Assembly: GCF_900155885.1 (NCBI RefSeq)
Contig: NZ_FTMB01000001.1
Location: forward strand, 1,550,001-1,614,000
Direction: 5' to 3'
Origin: Rhizobium sp. RU20A
GTDB lineage: Bacteria; Pseudomonadota; Alphaproteobacteria; Rhizobiales; Rhizobiaceae
Length of the DNA stretch: 64,000 nucleotides
In this document: positions 10,211 through 18,772 of the stretch, one piece after another
How positions within the stretch are numbered: the first letter of the stretch is position 1
Layout: each line of letters starts with the position of its first letter
Notes under the pieces: generated by a model
Databases searched by the model: none
Told to the model about the DNA's origin: nothing
Seen by the model: the letters and a program-made list of their open reading frames with translations, nothing else
Program-made: the position numbers and the translations under genes

Positions 10211-10270
10211 TGGCGCGATTGCGCCATTTTCTAGCCGATAAGCGTCTTGTTTGCGTCACGCCATGACGCA
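10211..10270. promoter_or_regulatory. Two inverted repeats between soxG and the flavoprotein gene
   Basis: TGCGTCA-CGCCA-TGACGCA (10252-10270) is a perfect 7-bp dyad that starts nine bases past the soxG stop on the minus strand; TGGCGC-GATT-GCGCCA (10211-10226) is a second perfect dyad. Neither is followed by a U-tract, so operator function or weak termination/mRNA stabilisation are both possible. The second lies about 130 bases upstream of the flavoprotein start. Confidence 0.45.
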
Positions 10271-10278
10271 TTCCGTCG

Positions 10279-10866
10279 TCAGTCGGAAAAGCCCACGGAA
10301 AGCCCGAATTCACGACCCATCAGCAGGAGATCGTCGAGCAGCGAAACGGCAAAGCTGCGGGTCACAGCGATCTCAAAACGATCCGGCTGACAGGCGCAGA
10401 GATTGGCCGCGACATGACCGATCAGGACGTTGGCGGAGGCGCCGGGCGGGAAGGCATCGGGCCGAAGATCAACACCGGCACCCTTGGCCAGGATCGTGCG
10501 TGCTGCGGGGCCGGAGAGGTCGAGCAGCACCCGCGCATCCGACTGATCGACGACATCGGCCATGCCGGCCAGCGTCACCGACAGGCGGGCGACGAGCCCT
10601 TCCGGCATGTCCTCGCGCGAGACGGCCAGCCATTCGCCGGGCGCCACGAAGCGCAGGCCATCGCCGAGCGCGGCCGAGAGTACGGCCTTCACCTCCGCCT
10701 CGAAGGCCGGCGCTACCAGCACGCTCGCCATGGCGACCGAGCGGATGACGGCCAGATGATCCGGGGCCGGAAGGCCGAGCCGGATGGCGGCATGGGCGTC
10801 GAGCGGATGCACCTTGCGGAAGGTGCCCGCGGGGGAAGAGGTGGAAGCGGTCATGGTCGTACTCAT
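10279..10866 (-). CDS. soxG: Sarcosine oxidase gamma subunit
   Basis: A 195-residue protein, last gene of soxBDAG, 10 bases after soxA. It is recognised by its place in the operon, its size (gamma subunits are about 200 residues) and the weak GcvT-like ending, VLIGHVAANLCACQPDRFEIAVTRSFAVSLLDDLLLMGREFG. In the heterotetrameric enzyme the gamma subunit packs against the alpha subunit at the folate-binding side. An internal ATG five codons in is an alternative start. Confidence 0.9.
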   Translation of the reverse strand: MSTTMTASTSSPAGTFRKVHPLDAHAAIRLGLPAPDHLAVIRSVAMASVLVAPAFEAEVKAVLSAALGDGLRFVAPGEWLAVSREDMPEGLVARLSVTLAGMADVVDQSDARVLLDLSGPAARTILAKGAGVDLRPDAFPPGASANVLIGHVAANLCACQPDRFEIAVTRSFAVSLLDDLLLMGREFGLSVGFSD

Positions 10867-10876
10867 CGCGCTGGTG

Positions 10877-13834
10877 TCACCCGTTGATCTTCAGATTGTC
10901 GGGATCGACGAAGACCGGCCGCACCACTTCGGCGACCACCTCTTCGCCATGCATGCGATCCCAGACGACGATGCGCTCGCCATAGCGTTCACGCCCGGAT
11001 TTGAGGAAGGCGAGCGCGATATGGCGGCCGACCACGGGAGAATAGCAGGCCGAACTCACCCAGCCCTGATCGTTGAGCGTGGAGGGCTTGGCGCCCTCGC
11101 GCAGCAGGTGCGCCCCGGCCCGCACCGGCTTGTCGCGGTCCACGGGCAGGAGGCCGATCATCTGCATGCGGTCGGCCGCCGTCAGGCCATAGCGCGAGGA
11201 GAGCCGCTTGCCGATAAAATCGGGCTTCTGCGTCGAGAGCATCTTGCCAAGGCCGAGGTCGTCTGGCGTCGATCGCCCATCGATTTCGGCATGGGTGACG
11301 AAGCCCTTCTCGATGCGCAGCACGTTCAGCGCCTCGAGCCCGTAGGCGGTGATGCCATGGGCGCGGCCGGCCTGCATGATGGCTTCCGCCACAGCCTCGC
11401 CATAGCTTGCCGGCACCGCCAGTTCGTAGGCGAGTTCCCCGGAGAAGGAGATGCGGAAAAGGCGGGCCCTGAGGCCACCCTTCAGCGTCACCGCACCCGC
11501 GGCGAGCGCCGGGAAGGCCGTGTCGGAAAGATCGGCTTCCACGAATTGCGCCAGCACCGCGCGCGCCTTCGGCCCGGCGATCGACATCTGCGCCCACTGG
11601 TCGCTGACCGAGACGAAGCGCACGTCGAGATCCGGCCAAAGCACCTGCGCGGCATATTCCATGTGCGACAGCACGCCGGCGGCGAGCGCCGTTGTGGTTG
11701 TCACGAGGTAGTGCGTCTCACCGAGCCGGCTGACGGTGCCGTCATCATAGACGATGCCGTCCTCGCGCAGCATCAGCCCGTAGCGCGCCCGCCCGACCGG
11801 CAGCTTCAGCACAGCATTCGAATAGAGACGGTTGAGGAACTCGGCTGCATCCGCGCCGAACACCTCGATCTTGCCGAGCGTCGAGACATCGCAGATGCCG
11901 ACGGCAGCGCGCACCGCCAGCACCTCGCGATTGACCGTCTCGGCCAGACCCTTCTCCCCGGCCCGCGGGAAATGCGAGGAGCGATACCAGGGCCCTGCCT
12001 CCACGAAGCGGGCGCCTTCGCCTTCCGCCCAGCCATGCAGCGGCGAGCGGCGGATGGGGCTTGCATGCATGTCGCGCGCCGTTCCCGCCAGCGCGCCGAA
12101 GGAGACCGGCGTGTAGAAGGGCCGGAAGGTGGTGGTGCCGACCTGCGCCGGACTGACGCCCTGCATGCCCGCGAGAATGCCGATGGCGTTGATGTTGGAC
12201 AGCTTGCCCTGGTCCGTCGCCATGCCGTTGGTGGTGTAGCGCTTGGCATGCTCGATGTGGCCGAAGCCCTCGCGCAGCGCCAGCCCCAGATCATCCGCCG
12301 TCACGTCGTTCTGGAAATCCACGAAGGCCTTGGACCGCGCGCCCGGCACGTACCAGAGCGGCGCGGCCGCGCTTCCCTCGCGCGCATCCGTTTCCGGCAG
12401 GGGCGCAGGCGCAGCGCGCCGGCCGAGATCGGCCATGGCCGCCAGCGCCTTCGAGACGCCATCCGCCAGCGCCGCGGCGAGCGCGCCGTGGCCGGCCGCC
12501 GCGCCGGCGACGGTCAGGTGCGGGCCGGTCTCCGGTGCGAGAAAGGCCGAATGGGCCTCCGACCAGAAGGGCTTCAGCCCGCGTTGGCAGGCAAGGTGAA
12601 TGACCGGGCTGACGCCGCCGGACATGGCAACGGCGTCGCAGGCGATCGTCTCGCGAAAACCGGCCCGCTCCACGGTCACCCCGTCGACCCTGAGCCCGCC
12701 CGACGTATCCACGATACCGGCGCCGGCAATCACCCTGACGCCTTTCGGCGCGGGATCACCGGCCTCTGTCCGGCTGTCGACGATGGCGGGAACGGAAACG
12801 CCGACCCGCACCAGATCGGCCGCCGTCTGGTAGCCCTGCGGCCCATTGGTGAAGACAACGACGGCGCGGCCCGGCGCCACGGCATAACGGTTGATATAGG
12901 TGCTGACGGCCCGCGCCGTCATGATGCCCGGCCGATCATTGCCGCCAAACACCAGCGGGCGCTCCTCTGCCCCGGAGGCAAGGATGGCCCGCGCCGCGGC
13001 AATGCGCCAGACACGCTCGACGGGCCGCGTCGAGACCGGTTCCGCCACATGCTTCTGGACCCGCTCGACCGCGCCGAACACATTGTCGTCGTACCAGCCG
13101 AAAACCGTCGTGCGGGTCAGGATGCGCACATTCGGCAGCGATTTCAGCTCGTCCACGACATGCGTCGCAAAGACCGGAGCGGCCTGGTTGTCGATAAGGG
13201 CCGTCTCGCCGAGCAGCCCGCCGCCCGGGCGGAACCCTTCGTCGGCAAGGATGACATCGAGCCCGGCGCGCGCGGCCGTCACCGCGGCCATCAGCCCGGC
13301 GGCACCGGCGCCGATGACGAGCAGATCGCAATGCGCCCAGCTCTTTTCGTAGGTGTCGGGATCGCGCTCCAGCACGGCCTTGCCGAGGCCCGCGGCGCGG
13401 CGGATGATCGGCTCGTAGACCTTCTCCCAGAACGCCGCCGGCCACATGAAGGTCTTGTAGTAGAAGCCGGCCGAAATCATCGGCGAGAGCAGACCGTTGA
13501 CCGCGCCGATGTCGAAGGAGAGCGAGGGCCAGCGGTTCTGGCTCTTCGCCGTCAGCCCGTCATGGAGCTCGGCCACCGTGGCGCGCGTGTTCGGCTCGCT
13601 GCGTGCGCCCGTGCCGATCGTCACCAGCGCATTCGGCTCCGACGCTCCCGCCGTCACGATGCCGCGCGGGCGGTGATATTTGAAGGAGCGGCCGACGAGC
13701 GTGATGCCGTTCGCCAGGAGCGCCGAGGCCAGCGTGTCGCCGGCAAGGCCGCGCATGCGCCGCCCGTCGAAGGAAAAGTCGAGGCTCTGGCCGCGATCGA
13801 CGAGACCGCCATTGTCGAGACGATGCGGGCTCAT
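10877..13834 (-). CDS. soxA: Sarcosine oxidase alpha subunit
   Basis: A 985-residue subunit, the expected size. Layout: an N-terminal 2Fe-2S-ferredoxin-like fold without the cluster (about 20-100), an NAD-binding pyridine nucleotide-disulfide oxidoreductase part starting near CDLLVIGAGAAGLMAAVTAARAG, and a C-terminal GcvT-like THF-binding half from about residue 590, with the aminomethyltransferase barrel near the end. The enzyme turns sarcosine, oxygen and THF into glycine, hydrogen peroxide and 5,10-methylene-THF. ATG overlaps the soxD stop by four bases. A 1031-residue open frame on the opposite strand is a codon-bias shadow. Confidence 0.96.
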   Translation of the reverse strand: MSPHRLDNGGLVDRGQSLDFSFDGRRMRGLAGDTLASALLANGITLVGRSFKYHRPRGIVTAGASEPNALVTIGTGARSEPNTRATVAELHDGLTAKSQNRWPSLSFDIGAVNGLLSPMISAGFYYKTFMWPAAFWEKVYEPIIRRAAGLGKAVLERDPDTYEKSWAHCDLLVIGAGAAGLMAAVTAARAGLDVILADEGFRPGGGLLGETALIDNQAAPVFATHVVDELKSLPNVRILTRTTVFGWYDDNVFGAVERVQKHVAEPVSTRPVERVWRIAAARAILASGAEERPLVFGGNDRPGIMTARAVSTYINRYAVAPGRAVVVFTNGPQGYQTAADLVRVGVSVPAIVDSRTEAGDPAPKGVRVIAGAGIVDTSGGLRVDGVTVERAGFRETIACDAVAMSGGVSPVIHLACQRGLKPFWSEAHSAFLAPETGPHLTVAGAAAGHGALAAALADGVSKALAAMADLGRRAAPAPLPETDAREGSAAAPLWYVPGARSKAFVDFQNDVTADDLGLALREGFGHIEHAKRYTTNGMATDQGKLSNINAIGILAGMQGVSPAQVGTTTFRPFYTPVSFGALAGTARDMHASPIRRSPLHGWAEGEGARFVEAGPWYRSSHFPRAGEKGLAETVNREVLAVRAAVGICDVSTLGKIEVFGADAAEFLNRLYSNAVLKLPVGRARYGLMLREDGIVYDDGTVSRLGETHYLVTTTTALAAGVLSHMEYAAQVLWPDLDVRFVSVSDQWAQMSIAGPKARAVLAQFVEADLSDTAFPALAAGAVTLKGGLRARLFRISFSGELAYELAVPASYGEAVAEAIMQAGRAHGITAYGLEALNVLRIEKGFVTHAEIDGRSTPDDLGLGKMLSTQKPDFIGKRLSSRYGLTAADRMQMIGLLPVDRDKPVRAGAHLLREGAKPSTLNDQGWVSSACYSPVVGRHIALAFLKSGRERYGERIVVWDRMHGEEVVAEVVRPVFVDPDNLKING

Positions 13835-14109
13835 GCCATTCTCCCCCGCGAAAAGGCTGCGCCATCCGTGACCGAATAGACCTCATGGGTCACCGTATCG
13901 CGCTCCACCACCAGGAAGCGGCGGCATCCCGCCACATGCTGCCAATGCTCGAAGGTGCGCCCGCGCGGATTGGCGCGCACGAAGACATAGTCGGCCCAGG
14001 CCTCGTCCGAGGCGGCGGGATCGGGCCTCAAGGGCGTCGCATCGCCGCGCACGGCAAATTCTTCCTTGGGACGGGTGCCGCAATGCGGGCAGGTGATCAG
14101 GCTTGCCAT
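13831..14109 (-). CDS. soxD: Sarcosine oxidase delta subunit
   Basis: A 92-residue subunit starting MASLITCPHCGTRPKEEFAVRGDA. The CPHCG motif plus later C (HVAGCRRFLVVERDT) and histidines match the zinc-binding delta subunit of heterotetrameric sarcosine oxidase. HWQHVAGCRRF and NPRGRTFEHW are family hallmarks. Lies 13 bases after soxB and overlaps soxA by four. Confidence 0.96.
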   Translation of the reverse strand: MASLITCPHCGTRPKEEFAVRGDATPLRPDPAASDEAWADYVFVRANPRGRTFEHWQHVAGCRRFLVVERDTVTHEVYSVTDGAAFSRGRMA

Positions 14110-14122
14110 CTGTGCAGTCTTC

Positions 14123-15373
14123 TCAGTGAAGGTTCGGTTGCGGCCCGGCGCCGTGCTCGTCGATCTCGTAGCCGCGCTCGAAGCGGTCGAGACGCAGCGC
14201 CCGCGCCACCGGATGCGGATCGTTCTTGGCGATCAGATGCGCGAAGCAGAAGCCGGAGGCGGGCGTCGCCTTGAAGCCGCCGTAGCACCAGCCGCAATTG
14301 AGGTAGAGGTTGTCGATCGGCGTGCGGTCGATGATCGGCGAGCCGTCCATGCTCATGTCCATGACGCCGCCCCAGGCGCGCAGCACGCGCACCCGCGACA
14401 GGCCGGGGATCATCGTCACCCCCTCCTCCATTACATGCTCGGCGGTCGCGAGATTACCGCGCTGAGCATAGGAGGTGAAGCCGTCGATCTCCGCCCCGAA
14501 GACGAGGCCGCCCTTGTCGGATTGCGAGATGTAGAAATGTCCCCCGCCATAGGTGATGACATGGTGGATGGCCGGCTTGATGCCTTCCGTCACGAAGGCC
14601 TGAAGGACATGGCTTTCGATCGGCAGTTTCAGCCCCGCCATCTCGCCGACCACGCTCGTGTTGCCCGCTGCCGCCAGCGCCAGCTTGCCGCAGCCGATGA
14701 AGCCCTTCGAGGTCTCCACGCCGGTGACGACGCCGTTCTCGCGACGGATGCCCGTCACCTCGCAGTGCTGGATGATATCGACGCCGTGCCGGTCCGCCCC
14801 GCGCGCATAGCCCCAGGCCACCGCATCGTGGCGCGCCGTGCCGGCCCGCTTCTGCAAGAGGCCGCCGAGGATCGGGTAGCGGGCATGGTCGAAATTGAGG
14901 AAGGGCAGCATGGATTTCAGCTGCGCCCGCGTCAGGTTCTCCGCCGCAACGCCCTCCATCCACATGGCATTGCCGCGCCTCAGATAATCGTCCCGCTGGC
15001 CGTCGGAGTGGTAGAGATTGATGATGCCGCGCTGCGAGAGCATGACGTTGTAATTGAGGTCCTGCTCCAGCCCCTCCCACAGCTTCAGCGAAAACTCGTA
15101 GAAGGGCTCGTTGCCGGGCAGGAGATAATTGGACCGCACGATGGTGGTGTTGCGCCCGACATTGCCCGAGCCGAGATAGCCCTTTTCCAAAACGGCAATG
15201 TTGCGAACGCCGAATTCCTTGGCGAGGTAATAGGCGGTTGAAAGGCCGTGGCCGCCCCCGCCGACGATGATCACGTCGTAATGCGGTTTCGGCTCCGGCT
15301 GGCGCCAGGCCGGTGTCCAGCCGAGATTTCCCTTGAAAGCATTGCGAAGAATGGAAAGAGCCGAATAGCGCAT
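14123..15373 (-). CDS. soxB: Sarcosine oxidase beta subunit
   Basis: A 416-residue flavoprotein, first gene of soxBDAG. I start it at 15373 (MRYSALSILRNAFKGNLGW), matching the usual length; an upstream in-frame start adds 26 residues unlike the family. The FAD dinucleotide fold is YDVIIVGGGGHGLSTAYYLA. The beta subunit holds the noncovalent FAD and the covalent FMN and is where sarcosine is oxidised. The C-terminal CGWCYGGFKATPASG is typical. Confidence 0.96.
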   Translation of the reverse strand: MRYSALSILRNAFKGNLGWTPAWRQPEPKPHYDVIIVGGGGHGLSTAYYLAKEFGVRNIAVLEKGYLGSGNVGRNTTIVRSNYLLPGNEPFYEFSLKLWEGLEQDLNYNVMLSQRGIINLYHSDGQRDDYLRRGNAMWMEGVAAENLTRAQLKSMLPFLNFDHARYPILGGLLQKRAGTARHDAVAWGYARGADRHGVDIIQHCEVTGIRRENGVVTGVETSKGFIGCGKLALAAAGNTSVVGEMAGLKLPIESHVLQAFVTEGIKPAIHHVITYGGGHFYISQSDKGGLVFGAEIDGFTSYAQRGNLATAEHVMEEGVTMIPGLSRVRVLRAWGGVMDMSMDGSPIIDRTPIDNLYLNCGWCYGGFKATPASGFCFAHLIAKNDPHPVARALRLDRFERGYEIDEHGAGPQPNLH

Positions 15374-15594
15374 GCAGCAACCTGTCTGTTTCGCCCGTAC
15401 ACTGGCATAGGCGGCACACGCTTCAAAGCGCCCGATTGTCACGCCGGACATTTGCCGCGCAAGTGTGGCAGGGCTGGCACGTTGCGACCGGCGGCGCTTG
15501 AAAAGGCCGTGTGCGCGCCGGATTCTAGGATAAGATTGCGAAGCATGATTCCCCGGATGCGTCGTCAGACGCCGAAAGGCAGACAGGACACCCG

Positions 15595-16371
15595 ATGCTG
15601 GACATCCTCAGGCACACGGCCATCGAGGCCGGTCAGGCGATCCTCGTCATCTATCGCAAGGGCGCGGAGATCGGCTGGAAGGCGGATTGCTCGCCCGTCA
15701 CGGATGCCGATTGCGAGGCCGAGCGGATCATCCTGGCCGCGCTGACGACGGCCTTTCCGGATATCCCCGTGATTGCGGAGGAATCGGTCGCGGCCGGTTG
15801 CATTCCCGACATTTCCGGCGGCACATTCTTCCTTGTCGATCCCCTCGACGGCACCCGCGAATTCATCGGCCGCCACGACGATTTCACCGTCAACATCGCC
15901 CTGATCGAGAATGGGAAGCCGGTGCTGGGCGTCATCTATGCGCCCGCCCTCGGCCTTCTTTATACCGGTGCCGGTGGGCGCGCGGAAAAGATGCTGGTCG
16001 GCGAGGACGGGCAGGAAAAGCCCGCCATTCTCATCGGCTGCCGCAATCGGGGCGATCGCATCGTGGCGGTGGCGAGCCGCTCCCACAACAGCGAAGCGAC
16101 GGTCGCCTATCTCCATGAGCATGGCCTGCAGGACTTCCAGGCGGTCGGCTCTTCCCTGAAGTTCTGCCTGCTGGCCGAAGGCGTCGCCGACATCTATCCG
16201 CGCTTTTCCCGGACCATGGAATGGGACACCGCCGCGGGCGATGCGATTTTGCGGGCGGCGGGCGGCGAGACACTCACCATGGAAGGGGTGCCGCTGACCT
16301 ACGGCAAGCGCGGTCTGCCGCACGACGCCGATTTCGCCAACCCCTTCTTCGTCTCACGCGGCCGGTCCTGA
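15595..16371 (+). CDS. cysQ: 3'(2'),5'-bisphosphate nucleotidase
   Basis: A 258-residue member of the inositol monophosphatase-like, magnesium-dependent phosphatases. Metal-site motifs: EES in IPVIAEESVAAG, DPLDGTREFI, and the C-terminal WDTAAGDAIL. Motif DPLDGTREF and length match CysQ, which hydrolyses PAP from sulfate assimilation to AMP. It stands alone, 220 bases from soxB and divergent to it. Confidence 0.93.
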   Translation: MLDILRHTAIEAGQAILVIYRKGAEIGWKADCSPVTDADCEAERIILAALTTAFPDIPVIAEESVAAGCIPDISGGTFFLVDPLDGTREFIGRHDDFTVNIALIENGKPVLGVIYAPALGLLYTGAGGRAEKMLVGEDGQEKPAILIGCRNRGDRIVAVASRSHNSEATVAYLHEHGLQDFQAVGSSLKFCLLAEGVADIYPRFSRTMEWDTAAGDAILRAAGGETLTMEGVPLTYGKRGLPHDADFANPFFVSRGRS

Positions 16372-16515
16372 CGGCACGCGGCCCCTGCTGATGGCAGGGC
16401 ATCCCGGCGCAGAAAAACCAAGTTTCCACGGCCCTTTTCCTGCCCCTTCGTCCCCGCCGCCCCACCGGCTCCTAGGCTCGCATCCGGATGCTGCCCCTTG
16501 AAGGAGACCAGACGG

Positions 16516-17550
16516 ATGAGCGACACCACTCCCAACCTTGCCATGCCCTACATCCTGCCCTCGCAGGCGTTGAAGCATGTCACGCACAATGAGGCTCTGC
16601 AGATCATCGACGGGCTCGCGCAGCTTGCCGTCCTCGCAACCCTGACCGCACCGCCCTCGGACCCAGAGGACGGCGCCTGCTTTGCCATTGATGACGCCGC
16701 GACGGGTCTTTGGGCCGGACGCAGCGGCAAGCTGGCGCTCAGGCAGGACGGAGACTGGATCTACCTCTCGCCGCGCGCCGGCTGGCGTGGCTGGTTCCTG
16801 GCGGAAGACAGGCTGAAGGTGCATGACGGCGTCGGCTGGGAGGTCTTTGACCCGATCGGCACCCCGCCCCGCTTCGGCATCAACACCACCGCCGACGACA
16901 CCAATCGCCTTGCCGTCGCCGGCCCCGCCAGCCTCTTCACCCACAGCGGCAACGGCCATCGCATGGCGCTCAACAAGGCGGCGGCCGCAGAAACGGCCAG
17001 CCTGCTCTTCCAGACGGGCTTTTCAGGACGCGCCGAGATCGGGCTTGCGGGAAGCGACCAGTTGACCGTGAAGACCAGCGCCAACGGCTCGACCTGGACA
17101 ACGGCGCTGACGCTGACGGCCGGTGGCACGGTGCTGACACCGCAGCGGCCGCTCGCCCGCGCCACGCTCGGCGGCGGTGTGCAGACACCGGCCAACAACA
17201 GCCTGACGGGGTTTCAGACGCTGTCGCTGTCGCAGGGCGATGTCACGCTCGGTGCGGCCGTGCCCGGCGGCACCGGAAACCGGCTGGTGGTGCCCGTAAC
17301 AGGTCCCTACCTCGTGGCGCTGGCCGTCGATGCCAACCCAAACGGCGCTTTTTCGGTAACGGTCGAAGTCAATGGCACGACCGCCCTTGCCCGCATCGCC
17401 GACAACGACGCCGCCACCGCCGCCTATCAACGCAGCGCCGCAGGCATCGCCATGCTGACGGCCGGCGACTGGCTGGCGCTGCGCCACACCGGCTCGACGC
17501 CGATCGATTTCGGCCTCAACAAGACCGAACTGATGCTGGTTATGCTCTGA
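16516..17550 (+). CDS. DUF2793 protein with C-terminal jelly-roll-like domain (phage/GTA tail-fibre type)
   Basis: A 344-residue protein. The start is ATG 16516, which has AAGGAG nine bases upstream; an earlier ATG at 16498 lacks one. Residues about 8-100 (TPNLAMPYILPSQALKHVTHNEAL onward, with the GWRGWF segment) are the DUF2793 module. The last 130 residues look like a C1q/TNF-type beta sandwich, ending IDFGLNKTELMLVML. DUF2793 proteins are, to my knowledge, common in alphaproteobacterial prophages and gene-transfer-agent loci as fibre or baseplate-associated proteins. Here it stands alone between cysQ and a response regulator, with no capsid, portal or tail genes in the window. No signal peptide seen. 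Confidence 0.8.
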   Translation: MSDTTPNLAMPYILPSQALKHVTHNEALQIIDGLAQLAVLATLTAPPSDPEDGACFAIDDAATGLWAGRSGKLALRQDGDWIYLSPRAGWRGWFLAEDRLKVHDGVGWEVFDPIGTPPRFGINTTADDTNRLAVAGPASLFTHSGNGHRMALNKAAAAETASLLFQTGFSGRAEIGLAGSDQLTVKTSANGSTWTTALTLTAGGTVLTPQRPLARATLGGGVQTPANNSLTGFQTLSLSQGDVTLGAAVPGGTGNRLVVPVTGPYLVALAVDANPNGAFSVTVEVNGTTALARIADNDAATAAYQRSAAGIAMLTAGDWLALRHTGSTPIDFGLNKTELMLVML

Positions 17551-17559
17551 GGCGGGCGC

Positions 17560-17937
17560 TCAGCCGGCCGCCTGGAACAGGCTGAACAGGCTGTCGGACG
17601 TGAAGGGCTTCAGCGTGCGCGGCGAGGAACGGAATTCCGACGGGAAGACCTCGTCCTCGCCGTAACCGCTGACGAAGCCGAAGGCGATGCCGCGTGCCTT
17701 TAGCACGCTGGCAAATTCGAAACTCGTCTGCTGGCCGAGATTGACGTCGAGCAGGGCAAAATCAAAAGCGCCGGCGTCGATCGCGGCATGGGCCTCCTCG
17801 AGGGTCGCGGCAATCACGACTTTCCGGCATCCGAGGGTCAGGAGGATATCTTCGGCCTCCATGGCAATGATGAAGTTGTCCTCGAGCACGAGGACGGATT
17901 CGGGCAGGGCCATGGTGCGCGCGGTTACCTCAGTCAT
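17560..17937 (-). CDS. Single-domain response regulator
   Basis: A 125-residue stand-alone receiver. Visible: VLVLEDN at the start of the fold, phospho-acceptor region FALLDVNLGQ near residue 59, and K in TLKPF near residue 109. No output domain. It ends convergent to the DUF2793 gene, ten bases apart. Its start is AT-proximal to a perfect CtrA box at 18044-18059. Proteins like this in Rhizobiales usually act as phosphate sinks or partners of orphan HWE/HisKA_2 kinases. Confidence 0.9.
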   Translation of the reverse strand: MTEVTARTMALPESVLVLEDNFIIAMEAEDILLTLGCRKVVIAATLEEAHAAIDAGAFDFALLDVNLGQQTSFEFASVLKARGIAFGFVSGYGEDEVFPSEFRSSPRTLKPFTSDSLFSLFQAAG

Positions 17938-18043
17938 GTCGAAGCCTCCTCAATGATAACCCACGCCGCACGACGGGCTTCGGGGCTACCGCCACCGGCG
18001 GCTTCCGGATCGATTCTCGATCACATCCATAGGGTTATCTGAC

Positions 18044-18059
18044 TTAATCGGCATTTAAC
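18044..18059. promoter_or_regulatory. Perfect CtrA-type box (TTAA-N7-TTAAC)
   Basis: TTAA-TCGGCAT-TTAAC matches the CtrA consensus of alphaproteobacteria exactly. It sits between the divergent response regulator (start 107 bases away) and dps (start 144 bases away), in DNA otherwise poor in TTAA. Which gene it serves is unknown. Confidence 0.55.
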
Positions 18060-18103
18060 TTTGACATAGCGCCGCACCATTCCCTTCAGACCGCATGCCA
18101 TGC

Positions 18104-18128
18104 GGAACAATCAGCCGGGCGAAGCGTT
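18104..18128 (+). promoter_or_regulatory. EcfG/RpoE2-type general stress promoter of dps
   Basis: GGAAC at 18104-18108, a 16-base spacer, then CGTT at 18125-18128. This fits the alphaproteobacterial general stress sigma factor consensus GGAAC-N16/17-CGTT. It lies 75 bases before the dps start on the same strand, a normal leader length. Dps is a known member of this regulon in related bacteria. Confidence 0.72.
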
Positions 18129-18202
18129 CCCAGACCGGAGCATATCGCAACCGAATTTTCCGAAAAGACAGAACCCGTCGACCCCCGAAAAGGAGCCTTC
18201 CC

Positions 18203-18712
18203 ATGGCCGTTGCCGCCACCCTGAAGCCCAAGGCACATTCCGAGACGATGAACATCGGCCTTGCCGCCACCTATCGCCGCGAGATGGCAAAGTCGCTCTC
18301 CGACATCCTTGCCGACAGCTACCGCCTGCTCATCAAGAACCATGTCTATCACTGGAACGTGGTCGGTCCGCTCTTCAAGCCGCTGCACGAACTGACGGAA
18401 GAACACTACACGACGCTCTTCGGCGCCATCGATATCATCGCAGAACGCATCCGTGCCCTCGGCCACCTCGCTCCGGCCAGCATGGGCGATGCCGCGCGCT
18501 TTGCTCCGAAGAACGGCGATGTCGAAAACCTTTCGGCTGCCGGCATGATCGAGGATCTCATCGCCGAGCATGAAAGCGCCGTGCAGGCGATGCGCAAGGC
18601 AGCAACGAAGGCCGACGAGAACGAGGACGTGGTGACGGCGGACATGCTGACCGACCGTCTGACCTTCCACGAAAAGGCGCTCTGGATGCTGCGCGCCATC
18701 GTTGCCGAATAA
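18203..18712 (+). CDS. dps: Dps family DNA-binding ferritin-like protein
   Basis: A 169-residue ferritin-fold protein that stores iron and shields DNA from peroxide. The ferroxidase-site signature is clear: LLIKNHVYHWNVVGPLFKPLHELTEEHYTTLF, holding the H and D/E ligands shared between subunits. Start 18203 has AAGGAG eight bases upstream; the longer upstream frame is non-coding. The gene has an EcfG-type promoter in front and a strong terminator behind. Confidence 0.95.
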   Translation: MAVAATLKPKAHSETMNIGLAATYRREMAKSLSDILADSYRLLIKNHVYHWNVVGPLFKPLHELTEEHYTTLFGAIDIIAERIRALGHLAPASMGDAARFAPKNGDVENLSAAGMIEDLIAEHESAVQAMRKAATKADENEDVVTADMLTDRLTFHEKALWMLRAIVAE

Positions 18713-18738
18713 GCGGGACGCAAAGACAAAACCGGATG

Positions 18739-18772
18739 ACGGCGCGCCTTCAGATGAAGGGGCGCCGTTTTT
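18739..18772 (+). terminator. Rho-independent terminator of dps, overlapping the end of the convergent regulator gene
   Basis: ACGGCGC-G-CCTT / AAGG-G-GCGCCGT stem with a CAGATG loop, followed by five T. The 3' half (from 18750) is also the last codons of the convergent Crp/Fnr gene, so the two signals share DNA. Confidence 0.8.

Noticed and set aside
10784-13879. 1031-residue open frame opposite soxA
   Set aside because: It mirrors the sarcosine oxidase alpha gene; its composition (rich in R, H, D, A) is that of an antisense shadow in GC-rich DNA, and it has no domain or ribosome site.
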